Source: Histoplasma ohiense (taxonomy: Eukaryota > Ascomycota > Eurotiomycetes > Onygenales > Ajellomycetaceae). Taken from it: a DNA stretch of 64,000 bases. A program made the position numbers and the translations under genes. The notes beneath the pieces are model-generated. The model searched no databases, was not told the DNA's origin, and saw only the letters and a list, made by a program, of their open reading frames with translations. Within the stretch, counting starts at the first letter, position 1. Every line of letters begins with the position of its first letter. Location of the stretch: assembly GCA_017607445.1 (NCBI GenBank), contig JAEVHH010000002.1, forward strand, positions 8,028,001 to 8,092,000, in the 5' to 3' direction. Below, piece after piece: positions 45,608-56,849 of this stretch.

Positions 45608-47071
45608 ATGCGCTCCCAGCCCATACAACTCTCCTCGGCGATGTTGGCCCTGTTGGCCCTGGCATCTCTCGCCGTTTTTGGCCTGCAGGTTTCTGCAGAG
45701 ACAGTATTGGGAGTCTATGTCTTTGCCCGACATGGAGACCGCACGTCAAAATCTACGCCTCCCACCGAGTTCACCACTTTGGGCTACCAGCAGGTATTCA
45801 ACACTGGCTCTTACTATCATAATCGCTATATTGCGGCTTCATCCGACTCGCGCATCCTCGGTATAAGCCCAGACATTGTACAACCAAACCAGCTCCTAGC
45901 ATCTGCACCCGAAGACGAGGTGCTGCAGAAATCCGCTATTGGGTTCTTGCAAGCTGTCTACCCGCCCGTTGGCAATGTTGCCACTTCCACTCTTCGCAAT
46001 GGCACTGTCGTCGAGGCTCCTATGAACGGGTATCAGCTCATTGCTGTCGAGCAAGTGTCAACAGGCGGCAACAGCGAGAATGTCGCCTGGCTGCAAAGCG
46101 CAACCAAGTGTCAAAAAGCCAAGATCAGCAGCAGCGAGTACCGTCAATCGAAGGAGTTTCAGGAGCTGTTCCAGTCGACTGCCGGTTTCTACAAGTCCGT
46201 CGCACCCATGGTGGAGCGGACATTTCCAGAATCAAAGGTTAACTTCGGGAATGCGTACTTGGTCTTCGATCTCCTTAACGTTGCCAGGATCCATAACACA
46301 ACCGACTCATTGCCGGATGACAAACTGCCGTCGAAGGAAACATTTACCCGTCTCCGAGATCTGGCAAACATATATGAATTCAACCTTGCGTACAACGCAA
46401 CCTCCCCTATCCGGGCAGTCAGTGGCTCGCTCTTGGCCGGTGAAGTTCTCTCCAGCTTCAATGAGCTAATCGATACGGCTGGTGCGAAGGCCAAACTCAG
46501 CGTCCAATTTGGTGCCTACGCTATCTTCCTTTCCTTCTTCGGCCTCACAAAGCTTGCAGAGACGAAGCCTGAATTCACCGGCATTCCGGACTACGCGTCC
46601 AGCATGACATTTGAGCTGGTGACCAACGCGACGACCTCGCCATCTGGTCCATTCCCCAGCCGATCCGACATCAGCGTCCGCTTCCTCTTCCGCAATGGCA
46701 GCGTACTCCCCAACTCCCCCGACACCCAGCCGGCCGCATACCCGCTCTTCGGTCAATCGAAAACGCTCATGCCGTGGTCTGAATTCGAGTCCAACATGAA
46801 GCAGATTGCCATTTCCTCAGAGGAGGAATTCTGCAAAGCTTGCAGCGCGACTCCAGAGCGCTGCGCTGCCGGAAGCGGCGCGGATGATGGCCTAAATGCA
46901 TCTTCGGCTGGTTCTGGTAGCAGTGGTGGCCTGTCCAGAACGGAGGCTGGTGTTGTGGGTGCATTTGTGGCTTTAACCGTAATCCTGGGGCTTCAGGGAC
47001 TTGCATTCCTGTTTGGTGGGTTTCGCCTTGTTACGAAGAAGGGCTCCACCGAGGTTAAAGGAGATGCATAA
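45608..47071 (+). CDS. Histidine acid phosphatase-like membrane-anchored secreted protein, 487 aa
   Basis: Single uninterrupted frame. A signal peptide of about 30 residues (hydrophobic MLALLALASLAVFGL, then VSA) is followed by YVFARHGDRTSKST. RHGDRT at 41-46 is the N-terminal catalytic motif of the histidine acid phosphatase (branch 2 histidine phosphatase) family. The C-terminal catalytic HD expected in this family is not seen: the equivalent stretch appears to be LSVQFGAYAIFLSFFGL at about 297-313, with AY where HD would be expected. Several NXS/T sites suggest N-glycosylation. A single membrane span lies at about 447-472, followed by a short basic tail (RLVTKKGSTEVKGDA), so the protein is probably anchored at the plasma membrane or vacuole with an extracytosolic catalytic domain. 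Whether it is an active phosphatase is uncertain. Confidence 0.87.
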   Translation: MRSQPIQLSSAMLALLALASLAVFGLQVSAETVLGVYVFARHGDRTSKSTPPTEFTTLGYQQVFNTGSYYHNRYIAASSDSRILGISPDIVQPNQLLASAPEDEVLQKSAIGFLQAVYPPVGNVATSTLRNGTVVEAPMNGYQLIAVEQVSTGGNSENVAWLQSATKCQKAKISSSEYRQSKEFQELFQSTAGFYKSVAPMVERTFPESKVNFGNAYLVFDLLNVARIHNTTDSLPDDKLPSKETFTRLRDLANIYEFNLAYNATSPIRAVSGSLLAGEVLSSFNELIDTAGAKAKLSVQFGAYAIFLSFFGLTKLAETKPEFTGIPDYASSMTFELVTNATTSPSGPFPSRSDISVRFLFRNGSVLPNSPDTQPAAYPLFGQSKTLMPWSEFESNMKQIAISSEEEFCKACSATPERCAAGSGADDGLNASSAGSGSSGGLSRTEAGVVGAFVALTVILGLQGLAFLFGGFRLVTKKGSTEVKGDA

Positions 47072-47739
47072 GTCTCAGGCGCAAATAGATTGTTTTGGTG
47101 TCAAGCGTGTCTACGAAGTTTATTATTGGTTCAGGGACTATGAGAATTAGATCCATTGGGTGTCTGGAGGGCAGGGAAAGATGGGGTCGAGATTATCTCT
47201 CACCTGTAGGAACGGCACGATTAATGAAGATTGACGAAGGATGTGAGAAAAAAGAGGAAACACACATGTATAAGTGAGTACATACTAGTATGTGCGACAC
47301 ATAATGACGGCACGATAGGCTTCAAAATATCATCCTCTCGGTGATAGATCAAAGAAATAATATATTGCATAGTTAGTCAATTCTATACAACACCCCCAGA
47401 AGCCTTCAGTAATAATAAAGGTTGAAATAAGAAAAAATAGAAAGCTAAAAGAATACAACGAAAAACAGGTGAAAAGAGAGAAGTCAAACACCATATTCCC
47501 CCCGATGTCAATGATCCAACAGCACGCCTTACGTTCTCTTCCCTGAAGTTCCTCCCGAGCACTCTGTAATCTGCTGGTATGTACACGTACATACAAACGA
47601 CTATCAATAGCTCTGTATTCTATGAAACGGAGAGAGTGTGCGGAAAGATACAATAGGGATGTTAACTAGCGGATGCCACCGTCCATGTACAGAGTACCAG
47701 CCAAACCTGCTATTATTATCATTGTGAAGCACTGATGTT
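47072..47739. other. Transition from gene-bearing DNA to repeat block
   Basis: 3' flank of the phosphatase gene, AT-rich from 47.3 kb. No gene supported. Confidence 0.5.
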
Positions 47740-48073
47740 GTTGATGGCCCTGGAATGGGTTACAGTCGAATGTGATGTAAAAAATGCGAGTCTGAAAAAT
47801 AAATCATGCTCAGCCCTTTACTGCCACTAAAATCTACACCCACTATACATCTTTCACACTCTCAGTGCATATTGTCAATCAGTTGTCATACTTCAACATC
47901 CAGAGCTCTTCAGTGGGTTACAGTTGAACATGGTTGAGTTTTCAGGCTGGAATAACCTTCAGTGTGGTTTTGGCTATAAACCATGTCAACCCTCTTATTA
48001 AAACTAAGTCTACATATGCTAGCTATATCTCTCACACATCTCTAAATACTCTGAATGTTTCAGAATATCTTTT
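47740..48073 (+). repeat. Two imperfect ~160-bp direct repeats
   Basis: The segment at about 47752-47870 (GGGTTACAGTCGAATGTGAT ... CATCTTTCACACTCT) is repeated at about 47915-48045 (GGGTTACAGTTGAACATGGT ... TATCTCTCACACATCT). They differ mainly by transitions. Origin unknown, possibly part of an older transposon. Confidence 0.5.
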
Positions 48074-48539
48074 TATGACGGGTTAGCATCTGTTAGTAGT
48101 TAACTTACGCAATCAACTCCCCTCCTGCACCTACTTATCTCATCAAATGAATAGAATACAATTATCTGATCTGGAAATCTGTATTCACTTTGAAGAACAT
48201 CATCATCCTCGACATCTATAAGTTCTCACTCATCTCAGTAGAGGGGGATAATGTGATGGGTTAGTACTCATTAGTAATTAACTTATGCAATCAACTCCTC
48301 TTCTGCATCTACTCATTTCTGTCATTATGATCTCATGTAATTCTCAATGATTTTTTCATTTCATGCTCTGTATTTATATAGTCTCTAACAATTCTTTTGT
48401 GTAGCTCTTAATGTTCTTTCACTCTGTGCTCTGCACTTGTGTAGTCTCTAATGATTCTTTCATGTAGCTCTCAACAATTCTTTCATCTTATACTTCACAC
48501 TCATATAGTTTCTAACAATTCTTCTGCATAGCTTTTAAC
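48074..48539 (+). mobile_element. Chimeric gypsy remnants: LTR head, chromodomain tail and partial 3' LTR
   Basis: 48074-48136 is the first ~60 bp of an LTR. It jumps to 48137-48251, which matches the chromodomain-coding end of the full element (54290-54400), including the polypurine tract GAGGGGGATAA. From 48252 (TGTGATGGG) a partial LTR runs to 48539, where another LTR starts. At least two older copies are thus represented. Confidence 0.75.
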
Positions 48540-48854
48540 TGTGACAGGTTAACATCTGTTAGCAATTAACTTACGCAATCAACTTCTGTCATTGCAATCT
48601 CATATAACCCTCGATGTTCTTCTGCTCTGTGCTCTGCACTTGTGTAGTCTCTAACAATTCTTCTGTGTAGCTCTTAACATTCTTCCATCCCACATTTCAC
48701 ATTCATATAGTTTCTAACAATTCTTCTGTGTAGCTCTTAATGATTCTTTCACTTCATACTTCATACTTATATAGTTTCTAACAATTCTTCTGTATAGCTT
48801 TTAATGTTCTTCCACTTCACATTTCACTATAAAATGATCTCTGATATTATTTCT
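48540..48854 (+). mobile_element. 5' part of an older gypsy LTR, interrupted by the full-length element
   Basis: Starts TGTGACAGGTTAACATCTG and breaks off at ATATTATTTC. It continues at 54940 (ATTCTGAAC...), where the same LTR position resumes. The interior of LTRs of this family consists of ~60-bp subrepeats (CACTTGTGTAGTCTCTAA, CTTCTGTGTAGCTCTTAA), and copy-number differences explain the shorter length. Confidence 0.75.
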
Positions 48855-49387
48855 GTGATGGGTTAGCACCTGTTAGTAATCAACTTACACAACCAACTCC
48901 CCTCCTGCACCTGCTTGTTCCTGGTCACTGTGACCTTGTGTAACCCTTGATGTTCTTCTGCTCTGTGCTCTGTGCTTGTGTAGTTTCTAACAATTCTTCT
49001 GTGTAGCTTTTAACATTCTTCCACTCTGTGCTCTGCACTTGTGTAGTCTCTAATGATTCTTCTGTGTAGCTTCTAACATTCTCTCACTCTGTGTTTCACA
49101 CTTGTGTAGTCTCTAACAATTCTTCTGTATAGCTCTCAATGATTCCCCTGCCTCATGCTCTGCACTTGTGTAGTCTCTAATGATTCTTATGTGTATCTCT
49201 TAATGTTCTTTCACTCTGTGCTTCATTGTGAAGCAGCTTCTGATATTCTTCTGCTCTGAACTTTTCTCTATAAGAACCCTCTTCATACAATCCTTTCTTC
49301 TGATTTCTTTTCTCTTTCTTTTCTTAATCAATTCATAATCTGTAATTAGAATAGTATCAAATTGTTAATCAAAGTACATCTGTTACA
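48855..49387 (+). repeat. 5' LTR of the full-length chromovirus
   Basis: 533 bp, TGTGATGGG...GTTACA, made largely of ~60-bp subrepeats, with a pyrimidine-rich stretch (CTTTTCTCTATAAGAACC near 49260) that includes a TATAA element likely to be the promoter core. Confidence 0.85.
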
Positions 49388-50640
49388 TTACAAATTGATT
49401 CTTCTGCATTTAAGATCTGAGTGTCTTGTTATTAGTTCTTACATCTGAGTGTGTTGTTATCAGTTCTTACATCTGAGTGTGTTGTTTACAGATCTGAGTG
49501 TCTAGTCATTACAAGAGATCTCTTATGAGTCTGAGTGTTCTTATCATTAGTTATATAGACTGTTGTGTCTAAGTGTCTGAAACACAATCAACTGTGTTCT
49601 ACAAGATCTGAGTGTCTACAAACTGTAATGCTGCAAATAGCATTCACAAAGAAGCTTGATCAAGCTTAGCACTGCAACACTGTGAATAATGCCTGTGAGA
49701 GAATCAAATATCTACAAGTATTTCTTTTCTTTTTTTATATTATTATTACATGTTCTTAGACATTGAAATGAACTATAAACAATTCTACAAACACTCACTG
49801 CATTCAAACACAGCAGATGATAACTTAGATCTATGAAGCATTCTTCAGCAGCAGACACTACAAATGACTGAATTGCAATGACAACTGACTGAGATGAGCA
49901 CTTCTGTATTCACTGTTTCTTCTACACCCATGTCTCATGAAAAGCTCTCAAGAGAGAAGCTCTCAATTCTCAACAAATACAAGAAAGATCTAGTGCTCTA
50001 TCTTGTGTGAAAGTCAAAAGTGAATATCAAATTGGACATCAATGAATGAGCAATAGACTCACTATCCAATCAAGTGTGGTATATTCATAGCAGATTGAAT
50101 GATGATGCATTAGCAAAATTCCAATTCTGAATGAGTCATTGTCAGAATCATCAGCATATATCAGAGCTAGTCTTTCAACAACTCAACTCTCTCTTTCTCA
50201 ATTCTACACTTCAAGTCAAGACATTAGACTGGCTTAATCAAACTCATCAGATGAATGTCATGTTGACAACTTATTTTTCTGAATTCAATTGCAAGCTTCT
50301 AGAAGCAGATGAGCAAGACTGAAACAATATTATCAAGATCAACATATTGTTCAAGAACTTGAACTTTCAGTTGCATAATCAAAGTATAGAGTATTCAAAG
50401 CTCTCAACATACAGTGAATTCTGTGCTGATCTTCATCTATTGAACAACAATCTGTCTCAGTTCTGTGCACTTCAAAATTGCAGAGAATTCCACTGAACAA
50501 ATGTATATACTCTGAACCACTTCACAGCACCCTCTGCCTTCAAACCAGAATCAATGAACTGAGTCTCACACATAAACACAAATCACTCAAGAATCCTCAA
50601 CATCTCAGAGAAGAACATCACTGATCAAATTGTCAGAGAA

Positions 50641-50692
50641 GTCTGCATATGCTGTGACAAGTCAGAGCACTTCACAAATCAATGTCTGAATA
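50641..50692 (+). pseudogene. Gag zinc knuckle of the chromovirus
   Basis: Translates as CICCDKSEHFTNQC, a CX2CX4HX4C nucleocapsid knuckle. The rest of gag upstream (about 49750-50640) is interrupted by TGA codons. Confidence 0.7.
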
Positions 50693-50834
50693 TGATCACT
50701 TCAAATAAACCCTCCACATATGTAAACACTGCATCATCTGTGAATAGATAAGAACAGGGAAAAGATGAGCTCTCACTCTAAAACACAGACAAGAGCTCAA
50801 GGAGCAGAAAGCTAGCTGAAGATTCAAGCAGAAG

Positions 50835-51134
50835 ATGCAAGCAGACACAATCATAATCTCTGTCATTGTAAATAGTCTAGTCAACATACAAGCAATGATA
50901 GACAGTGATTTCCTTCATTACACTCTTATAGACACTCAGCTGATTGAGAAGCATAAGCTTCAGTGTATTCTCTTTCTCAAGCTGTGTAAGCTCAGTGGAT
51001 TTGATGATCTCAGAGAATCTGCCTCCTACAACATGATAAGATTTAATGTTGATGTAGAAGGACATGAGAAAAAGAACATATACACATACAAAATACAAGA
51101 TCTTGAATATGATCTAATGCTCAGCCTATCATGA
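50835..51134 (+). pseudogene. Chromovirus protease region
   Basis: Retropepsin-like segment (VNIQAMIDSDFLHYTLID) in which the catalytic DSG is DSD. It ends at a TGA that is TGG (Trp) in the inverted copy at 58140-58472, directly showing a TGG-to-TGA change. Confidence 0.75.
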
Positions 51135-51459
51135 CTCACAGAATTTGGAATCTTGTTGAACACACACAACCACTGCCTTATTTTCTCAGAAGGCAATCAT
51201 GTTTACAAGAAAGATGTCAATAGAACCACTGATCTCACTCAGATATCAGTGGAAGCATACAAACTACTAACTCATCAAGCACATGAGAAGAAGAATGTCC
51301 AAGTGTTCACTGCTAGTATGACAGATATCAAAAAAATGTTAGAGAAATTAGAACTCAAGAATCTCAAGAAATCACACAAAGAACTATCTGAATTGTATGA
51401 AGATTTCACAGACATGTTCAATGAAAAAGAAGCTGAAAAGCTTCCCCCTCACTGAGAAC

Positions 51460-52190
51460 CTGATATAGATCATACAATCAAGCTCATTAAGAAAGATAGT
51501 AAAAATCTGCAATCACTCTGAAGTCCTCTCTACAGCATGTTGTGTGACAAGCTCCTCATTCTACAAAAAACACTCAACAGATTACTGAACAAAGACTTCA
51601 TTTATGTTAGCAACTCACCCACCACAGCATCTGTACTGTTTGTGAAGAAATCAGAAGAAGACTTACAATTCTGCATTGACTATCAAAAACTCAACAAGAT
51701 TACACAGAAGAATCAATACCCTCTCCCACTCATCAACAAAACACTCAAACAAATAGAAAAAGCAAAATGATTTACAAAGCTTGACATCTCTGCAGCCTTC
51801 TATAAGATAAGAATTAATGAAGGTGATGAATGGCTAACCACTTTTTGTATGTGTTACAGATTATATGAATGGACAGTGACCCTTTTTGAATTAGTGAATG
51901 CCTTGAGCACATTTCAGAAATACATTAACTGAGCCCTACAAGATCTGCTTGACAAGATCACTTCAGTGTATATGAATGATATTCTGATCTTCATCAATGA
52001 ACCACTTACTGAGCACTGCAAGCATGTACAACAAGTGCTTGACTGTCTATGTAAAGCTGAACTGCAAGTGGACATTGACAAATGCAACTTCAAGATCAAG
52101 TCTACAATCTATTTAGAATTCATCATTGAAGCTGAAAAAGGCATATGCATGGATTCTAAGAAGGTGAAAGCAATCCTCAACTGAGAGACA
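51460..52190 (+). pseudogene. Chromovirus reverse transcriptase, broken by TGA codons
   Basis: Blocks FCIDYQKLNKITQKNQYPLP, FTKLDISAAFYKIRI and YMNDILIF (from YVDDILIF) identify Ty3-type RT. Interruptions at about 51456, 51519, 51768, 51928 and 52182 are all TGA, mostly where Trp is expected. Confidence 0.85.
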
Positions 52191-52349
52191 TCAGTCTCAG
52201 TAAAAGAAACTAGAAGCTTTCTAGAATTCATCAACTTCTACTGAAGATTCATCAAAGACTTCTCTGATATTGTACAATCACTGACAGATCTGACTCAGAA
52301 AGATGCTGTATTTCAATGAACTGATGAAGCAGACACAGCATTCAAAAAG

Positions 52350-52940
52350 CTGAAGTGTATGTTCACAAGCACTTCAATGCTGCAATCATTCAATCTGAAT
52401 AAACATACAATTCTCAAAACAAACGCCTCAGATTATGTAGTAGATGAGGCACTGATGCAATATAATAATGAAGATGTTCTACAACTCTGTGTCTTCATCT
52501 TGAAAAAGATGTCATCTGCTGAATGCAACTACAAGATCTACAACAAGAAGCTTCTAGCAATTATACAATGCCTTGAAGAATGAAAATCCAAACTCATGAG
52601 TGTTGAGAGATTTGAGATTGTTACTGATCATAAGAATCTAGAGTACTTCACAATCACTTGTAAGCTCACTGAGAGGCATATGTGTTGATCATTGTTTCTT
52701 AGCTGTTTTTCATTCACAATTTGTTATTGATCTGGAGTAGAGAACACTCTTGCAGATGCTCTGTTCTGCTGAGAACAAGATATATCATTTGATGACTTGA
52801 ATGACAGATGGAAACACTGAGAGCATTGATTAATCAACTCTGCAATCATAGAAAGTTCTACACAACCAGATGAATCTCATGTACATATCAATCAGTTCCA
52901 AGCTCAAGAACTCTTGCTTGAAGAACAATGAAGACTAGCA
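52350..52940 (+). pseudogene. Chromovirus RNase H region, broken
   Basis: LKTNASDYVVDEALMQY corresponds to the RNase H catalytic TDASD block; ECNYKIYNKKLLAIIQCLEE and VTDHKNLEYF follow. Interruptions are TGA at expected Trp or Arg (CGA) positions. Confidence 0.8.
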
Positions 52941-53329
52941 GCAGAGGCAGATGAATTCTGACAACAAGCTGTTGAAGCCATACAAAGCAAAGCATCTTGA
53001 TTCCCCACAGATGTATACCCAAGAATGGATATCTCAGCATGTTCAATTGACAATGACAACTGCTTATACTTTTGAGATAGGCAATGAGTCCCTGATTCAG
53101 AACTTCTACAAACACAGATCATGCAAGAAATTCATGACTCATCAATGACTGAGCACTCAGAACACAAAATCATGTACAACATCATTGCTCAAGAATTCTA
53201 CTGATCAGATATGTCAAAAGACATACACTGATTTGTACACAACTGTGATTACTGCAGCTCAGTGATGATATGATGTGAATGCTGAAAAGAGATACTGAAG
53301 TCTCTATCTGTTCTCAATTGAACTTGATG

Positions 53330-54400
53330 TGATATAGCTATTGATTTTGCAGTTTTCTTACCCAAAAGTGGAGATTCTACAAACATTCTAGTCATTGTTG
53401 ATCAACTCAGCAAGAGTGTAATACTACAGTTCTGTGACAAGATGAACACTGAAGTAGTTGCAGATGTCTTCATCAGAAGCTCATTCTATCATATATATGA
53501 TCTGCCTTCATTCATTGTGTCAGATAGAGACAGTCAATTCATCAGCACACTCTGAGTCTGTGTATGTCAATTATTAAGAATTGAATGAAAGTTATCAACA
53601 GCATATCATTCAGAGACTGATGAAGCTACTGAGAGAATGATACAAACAGTAAAGAACATTCTCCATAAATTCTGCAATTATATACAAGACAACTGAAGCA
53701 ATCTGCTGTCACATACTGAGATTGTGATTAACAGTTGAGATTCTGCTATAACAGACATAAGCTCATTCTTTCTTCTACATGGATACAACTTAGAGGTTCT
53801 GGACTTCCCTGAGACTCCTCAAGAAACTGTGTACACCCACAGTCTTATACAGACAGCAGAGAACATTGTGAGCAAGCTGAAGAAAATCTGCAAATGAACA
53901 GAAGCTTCAATGACCAGCACTCAGTAAGATTACAAGAATCAAGCAAATATCAGAAGAAGTTCTGCAATTCAATATCATATAGAAGACAAAGTCTGACTAG
54001 ATCTCAAGAACATAAGAACAGATCACTTCTCACATACACTAGATTATCATCACATCAAGTATACAGTGAAGAAAGTGCTAGACACACATGATTATTGACT
54101 CAACACCTCATCTGACATCCACAACATCTTTCATACAAACCTGCTTCAACCCACAGCTGAGGATTCATTCCCCTCTCAGAGAACCTCCAATTGACAGCCA
54201 TCTGTCATCATAGAAGAAGATAACAAACTTGAGTGGGAAATCAAAGCAATTCTTGACAATAGAACCAACCACCACCACTGCAAATACCTCATCAAATGAA
54301 TAGAATATGATTGTCTGATCTGGGAATCCACATTCATCTTGAAGGACACTGCTGCCCTTGACACCTACAAGTTCTCACTCACCTCAATAGAGGGGGATAA
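53330..54400 (+). pseudogene. Chromovirus integrase core and chromodomain, broken
   Basis: ILVIVDQLSKSVILQFCDKM and PSFIVSDRDSQFIST are integrase core motifs; the GTP-like GPY region and a chromodomain end (TAALDTYKFSLTSIEG) follow, then the polypurine tract. Frames are interrupted by TGA. Confidence 0.75.
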
Positions 54401-54934
54401 TGTGATGGGTTAGCATTCATTAGTAATCAACTTACACAATCAACTCCTCTTCTGCATCTGCTCATTTCTGATTGCTGTGATCTCATATAACTCTTGATGT
54501 TCTTCTGCTCTGTGCTCTGTGTTTGTATAGTTTCTAACAATTCTTTCACATAGCTTTTAATGTTCTTCTGCTCTGTGCTCCACACTTGTGTAGTCTTTAA
54601 CAATTCTTTTATATAGCTTCTAACATTCTTCTGCTCTGTGTTCTGTGCTCATATAGTCTCTAATGATTCTTCTGTGTAGCTCTTAATGATTCCCCCATCT
54701 CACACTCCACACTTGTATAGTCTCTAACAATTCTTACACATATCTCTTAATGTTCTTCTGCTCTGCACTCCACTGTGAAGTGGCTTCTGATATTCTTTCA
54801 CTCTGAACTTTTCTCTATAAGAACCCTCTTTGTACAACCCTTTCTTCTGATTTCTTTTCTCTTTCTTTTCTTAATCAATTCATAATCTGTAATTAGAATA
54901 GTATCAAATTGTTAATTGAAGTACGCTCATTACA
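54401..54934 (+). repeat. 3' LTR of the full-length chromovirus
   Basis: 534 bp, same ends and subrepeat structure as the 5' LTR, diverged mainly by transitions. Confidence 0.85.
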
Positions 54935-54939
54935 ATTTC

Positions 54940-56482
54940 ATTCTGAACTTTTTTCTATAAAAATCTTCTTTGTACAACTCTTTCTTCTGATTTCTTTTCT
55001 CTTTCTTTTCTTAATCAATTTATAATCTGTATTAGAATAGTGTTAGATTGTTAATCAAAATACATTCATTATATTATGAATTGATTTTTCTGTACTTAAG
55101 ATCTGAGTGTTTTGTTATTAGTTCTTACATCTGAGTGCATTGTTTAAGATCTGAGTGTCTTATTATTAGTTCTTACATTTGAGTGTGTCATTTACAGATC
55201 TGAGTGTCTAGTTGTTACAAGAGATTCCTCATAAACTCAAGTGCTCTTATCATTAATTATATAGACTGTTATGTATAAGCATCTGAAATATAATTGATTG
55301 TGTTCTATAAAGAGATCTGAGTGTCTACAAACTGTAACACTGTAAATAGTATTCACAAAGAAGCTTGATAAACTTAGCACTGCAACACTGTGAATAGTGT
55401 CTGTGAGAGAATCAAATATCTACAAATATCTCTTTTTCTTTTTATTATTATTATATATTCTTAGATATCAAAATAAATTACAAACAATTCTACAAACATT
55501 CATTGCATCTGAACACAGCAGACAACAACTTAGATCTACAAAGTATTCTTCAGCAGCAAGCACTACAGATAACTGAATTACAACAATAATTTACTGAAAT
55601 AAATACTTCTGTATTCATCATTTCTTCTATATTTATATTTTATGAAAAGCTCTCAAAAGAGAAACTTTCAATTCTTGATAAATACAAAGAAGATCTAACA
55701 CTCTATCTTATATGAAAGTCAAAAGCAAACATCAAATTGAATATCAATGAACAAGCAATAGACTTGCTATTCAATCAAATATGATATATTTATAGCAGAT
55801 TGAATGACAATGTGTTAATGAAATTTCAATTCTGAATGAATCATTGTTAAAATGATCAGTGTATATCAGAGCTAGTTTTTCAACAACTCAACTCTCTCTT
55901 TCTCAATTCTACACTTCAAATCAAAATATTAGATTGATTTAATCAGATTTGTCAAATGAATGTTGTGTTGATAATTTATTTTTCTGAATTCAATCACAAG
56001 CTTCTAGAAGCAGATGAGTAAGATTAAAATGATATTATCAAAATCAATATACTGTTCAAGAATTTGAACTTTCAGTTGTATAACTGAAGTGTTGAATATT
56101 CAAAGTTTTCAATTATAGCAAATTCTACACTGATTTTCATCTGTTGAACAATAATTTATCTCAGTTCCACACACTTCAAAATTGCAGAGAATTTTATCAA
56201 ATAAATGTATATACTCTGAATCACTCTGCAGTGTTCTCTGTCTTCAAATCAGAATCAATGAACTGAGTTTTATATATAAACACAAGTCATCTGAAAGTTC
56301 TCAATATTTCAGAGAAGAACACTGCTGACTGAATCATCAGAGAAGTTTGTATACACTGCAACAAATCAGAATATTTCATGAATCAATGTTCAAATACAAT
56401 TGTTTTGAATAAATCCTTCACACACATGAACACTGCATCATTTGTGAACAAGCAAGAACAGAGAAAAGAAGAGCTCTCAATG
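54940..56482 (+). mobile_element. Older gypsy copy: rest of its 5' LTR plus gag region, truncated
   Basis: 54940-55073 completes the LTR begun at 48540. The interior then follows 49388-50790 of the full element base for base, with heavier C-to-T/G-to-A decay, through gag and the zinc-knuckle region. It stops at about 56482, where a LINE 3' fragment begins. Confidence 0.8.
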
Positions 56483-56545
56483 CCAAAATGAAAGACTTAC
56501 TCAATAAAGTGTAAAAAGAAACTTTTTGCTACAATAATGCAGCTA
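56483..56545 (+). mobile_element. Short LINE fragment (plus orientation)
   Basis: Reverse complement of 59415-59472 of the LINE on the minus strand (GCTACAATAATGCAGCTAAA and AAGACTTACTCAATAAAGTG), with a few transitions. Only ~60 bp match before the sequences diverge. Confidence 0.7.
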
Positions 56546-56849
56546 AATAGACTGGTCAGTGGGATCATGAATTTCATGTTTGATTTGATTTGATTTGATC
56601 TCAGTCCATTTCTTGGTGTGATTTTCAGTGGAATCAGAATCAGAATGGGAGTGTAAAGTGACTAGAATTATTAGAACATGAGTGGGACTAATAAATCTTG
56701 ATATTTCATGTAAAGTGACTGACTATCAAAAATAAGAACATGACCTGGGACTGACTATGAATTTGACTGAGGTTTGATTCTGTTCTGATGATTATATAAT
56801 ACATATCTTAGATATCAATCTGATGATATGATTGGTGGAGATATCACCC
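56546..56849. other. Unassigned repeat flank
   Basis: Contains AACATGACCTGGGACT and GTGTAAAGTGACT, both of which recur on the other side of the minisatellite (57994-58040), so minisatellite and flanks may belong to one larger repeat. Confidence 0.5.

Larger units (their letters stand above)
48855..54934 (+). mobile_element. Full-length Ty3/gypsy chromovirus, 6,080 bp, inactivated; TSD ATTTC
   Basis: LTRs at 48855-49387 (533 bp) and 54401-54934 (534 bp) begin TGTGATGGGTTAG and end TTACA. A perfect 5-bp duplication ATTTC flanks the element (48850-48854 and 54935-54939). Order inside: gag with a CX2CX4HX4C zinc knuckle (about 50644-50690), protease (about 50840-51130), reverse transcriptase (about 51460-52190), RNase H (about 52350-52700), integrase (about 52900-53850), C-terminal chromodomain (about 54240-54390), then the polypurine tract AGAGGGGGATAA. 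This order is that of Ty3/gypsy chromoviruses. Frames are broken by many TGA codons. The catalytic motif YVDD reads YMND and protease DSG reads DSD, so it is dead. Confidence 0.93.
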
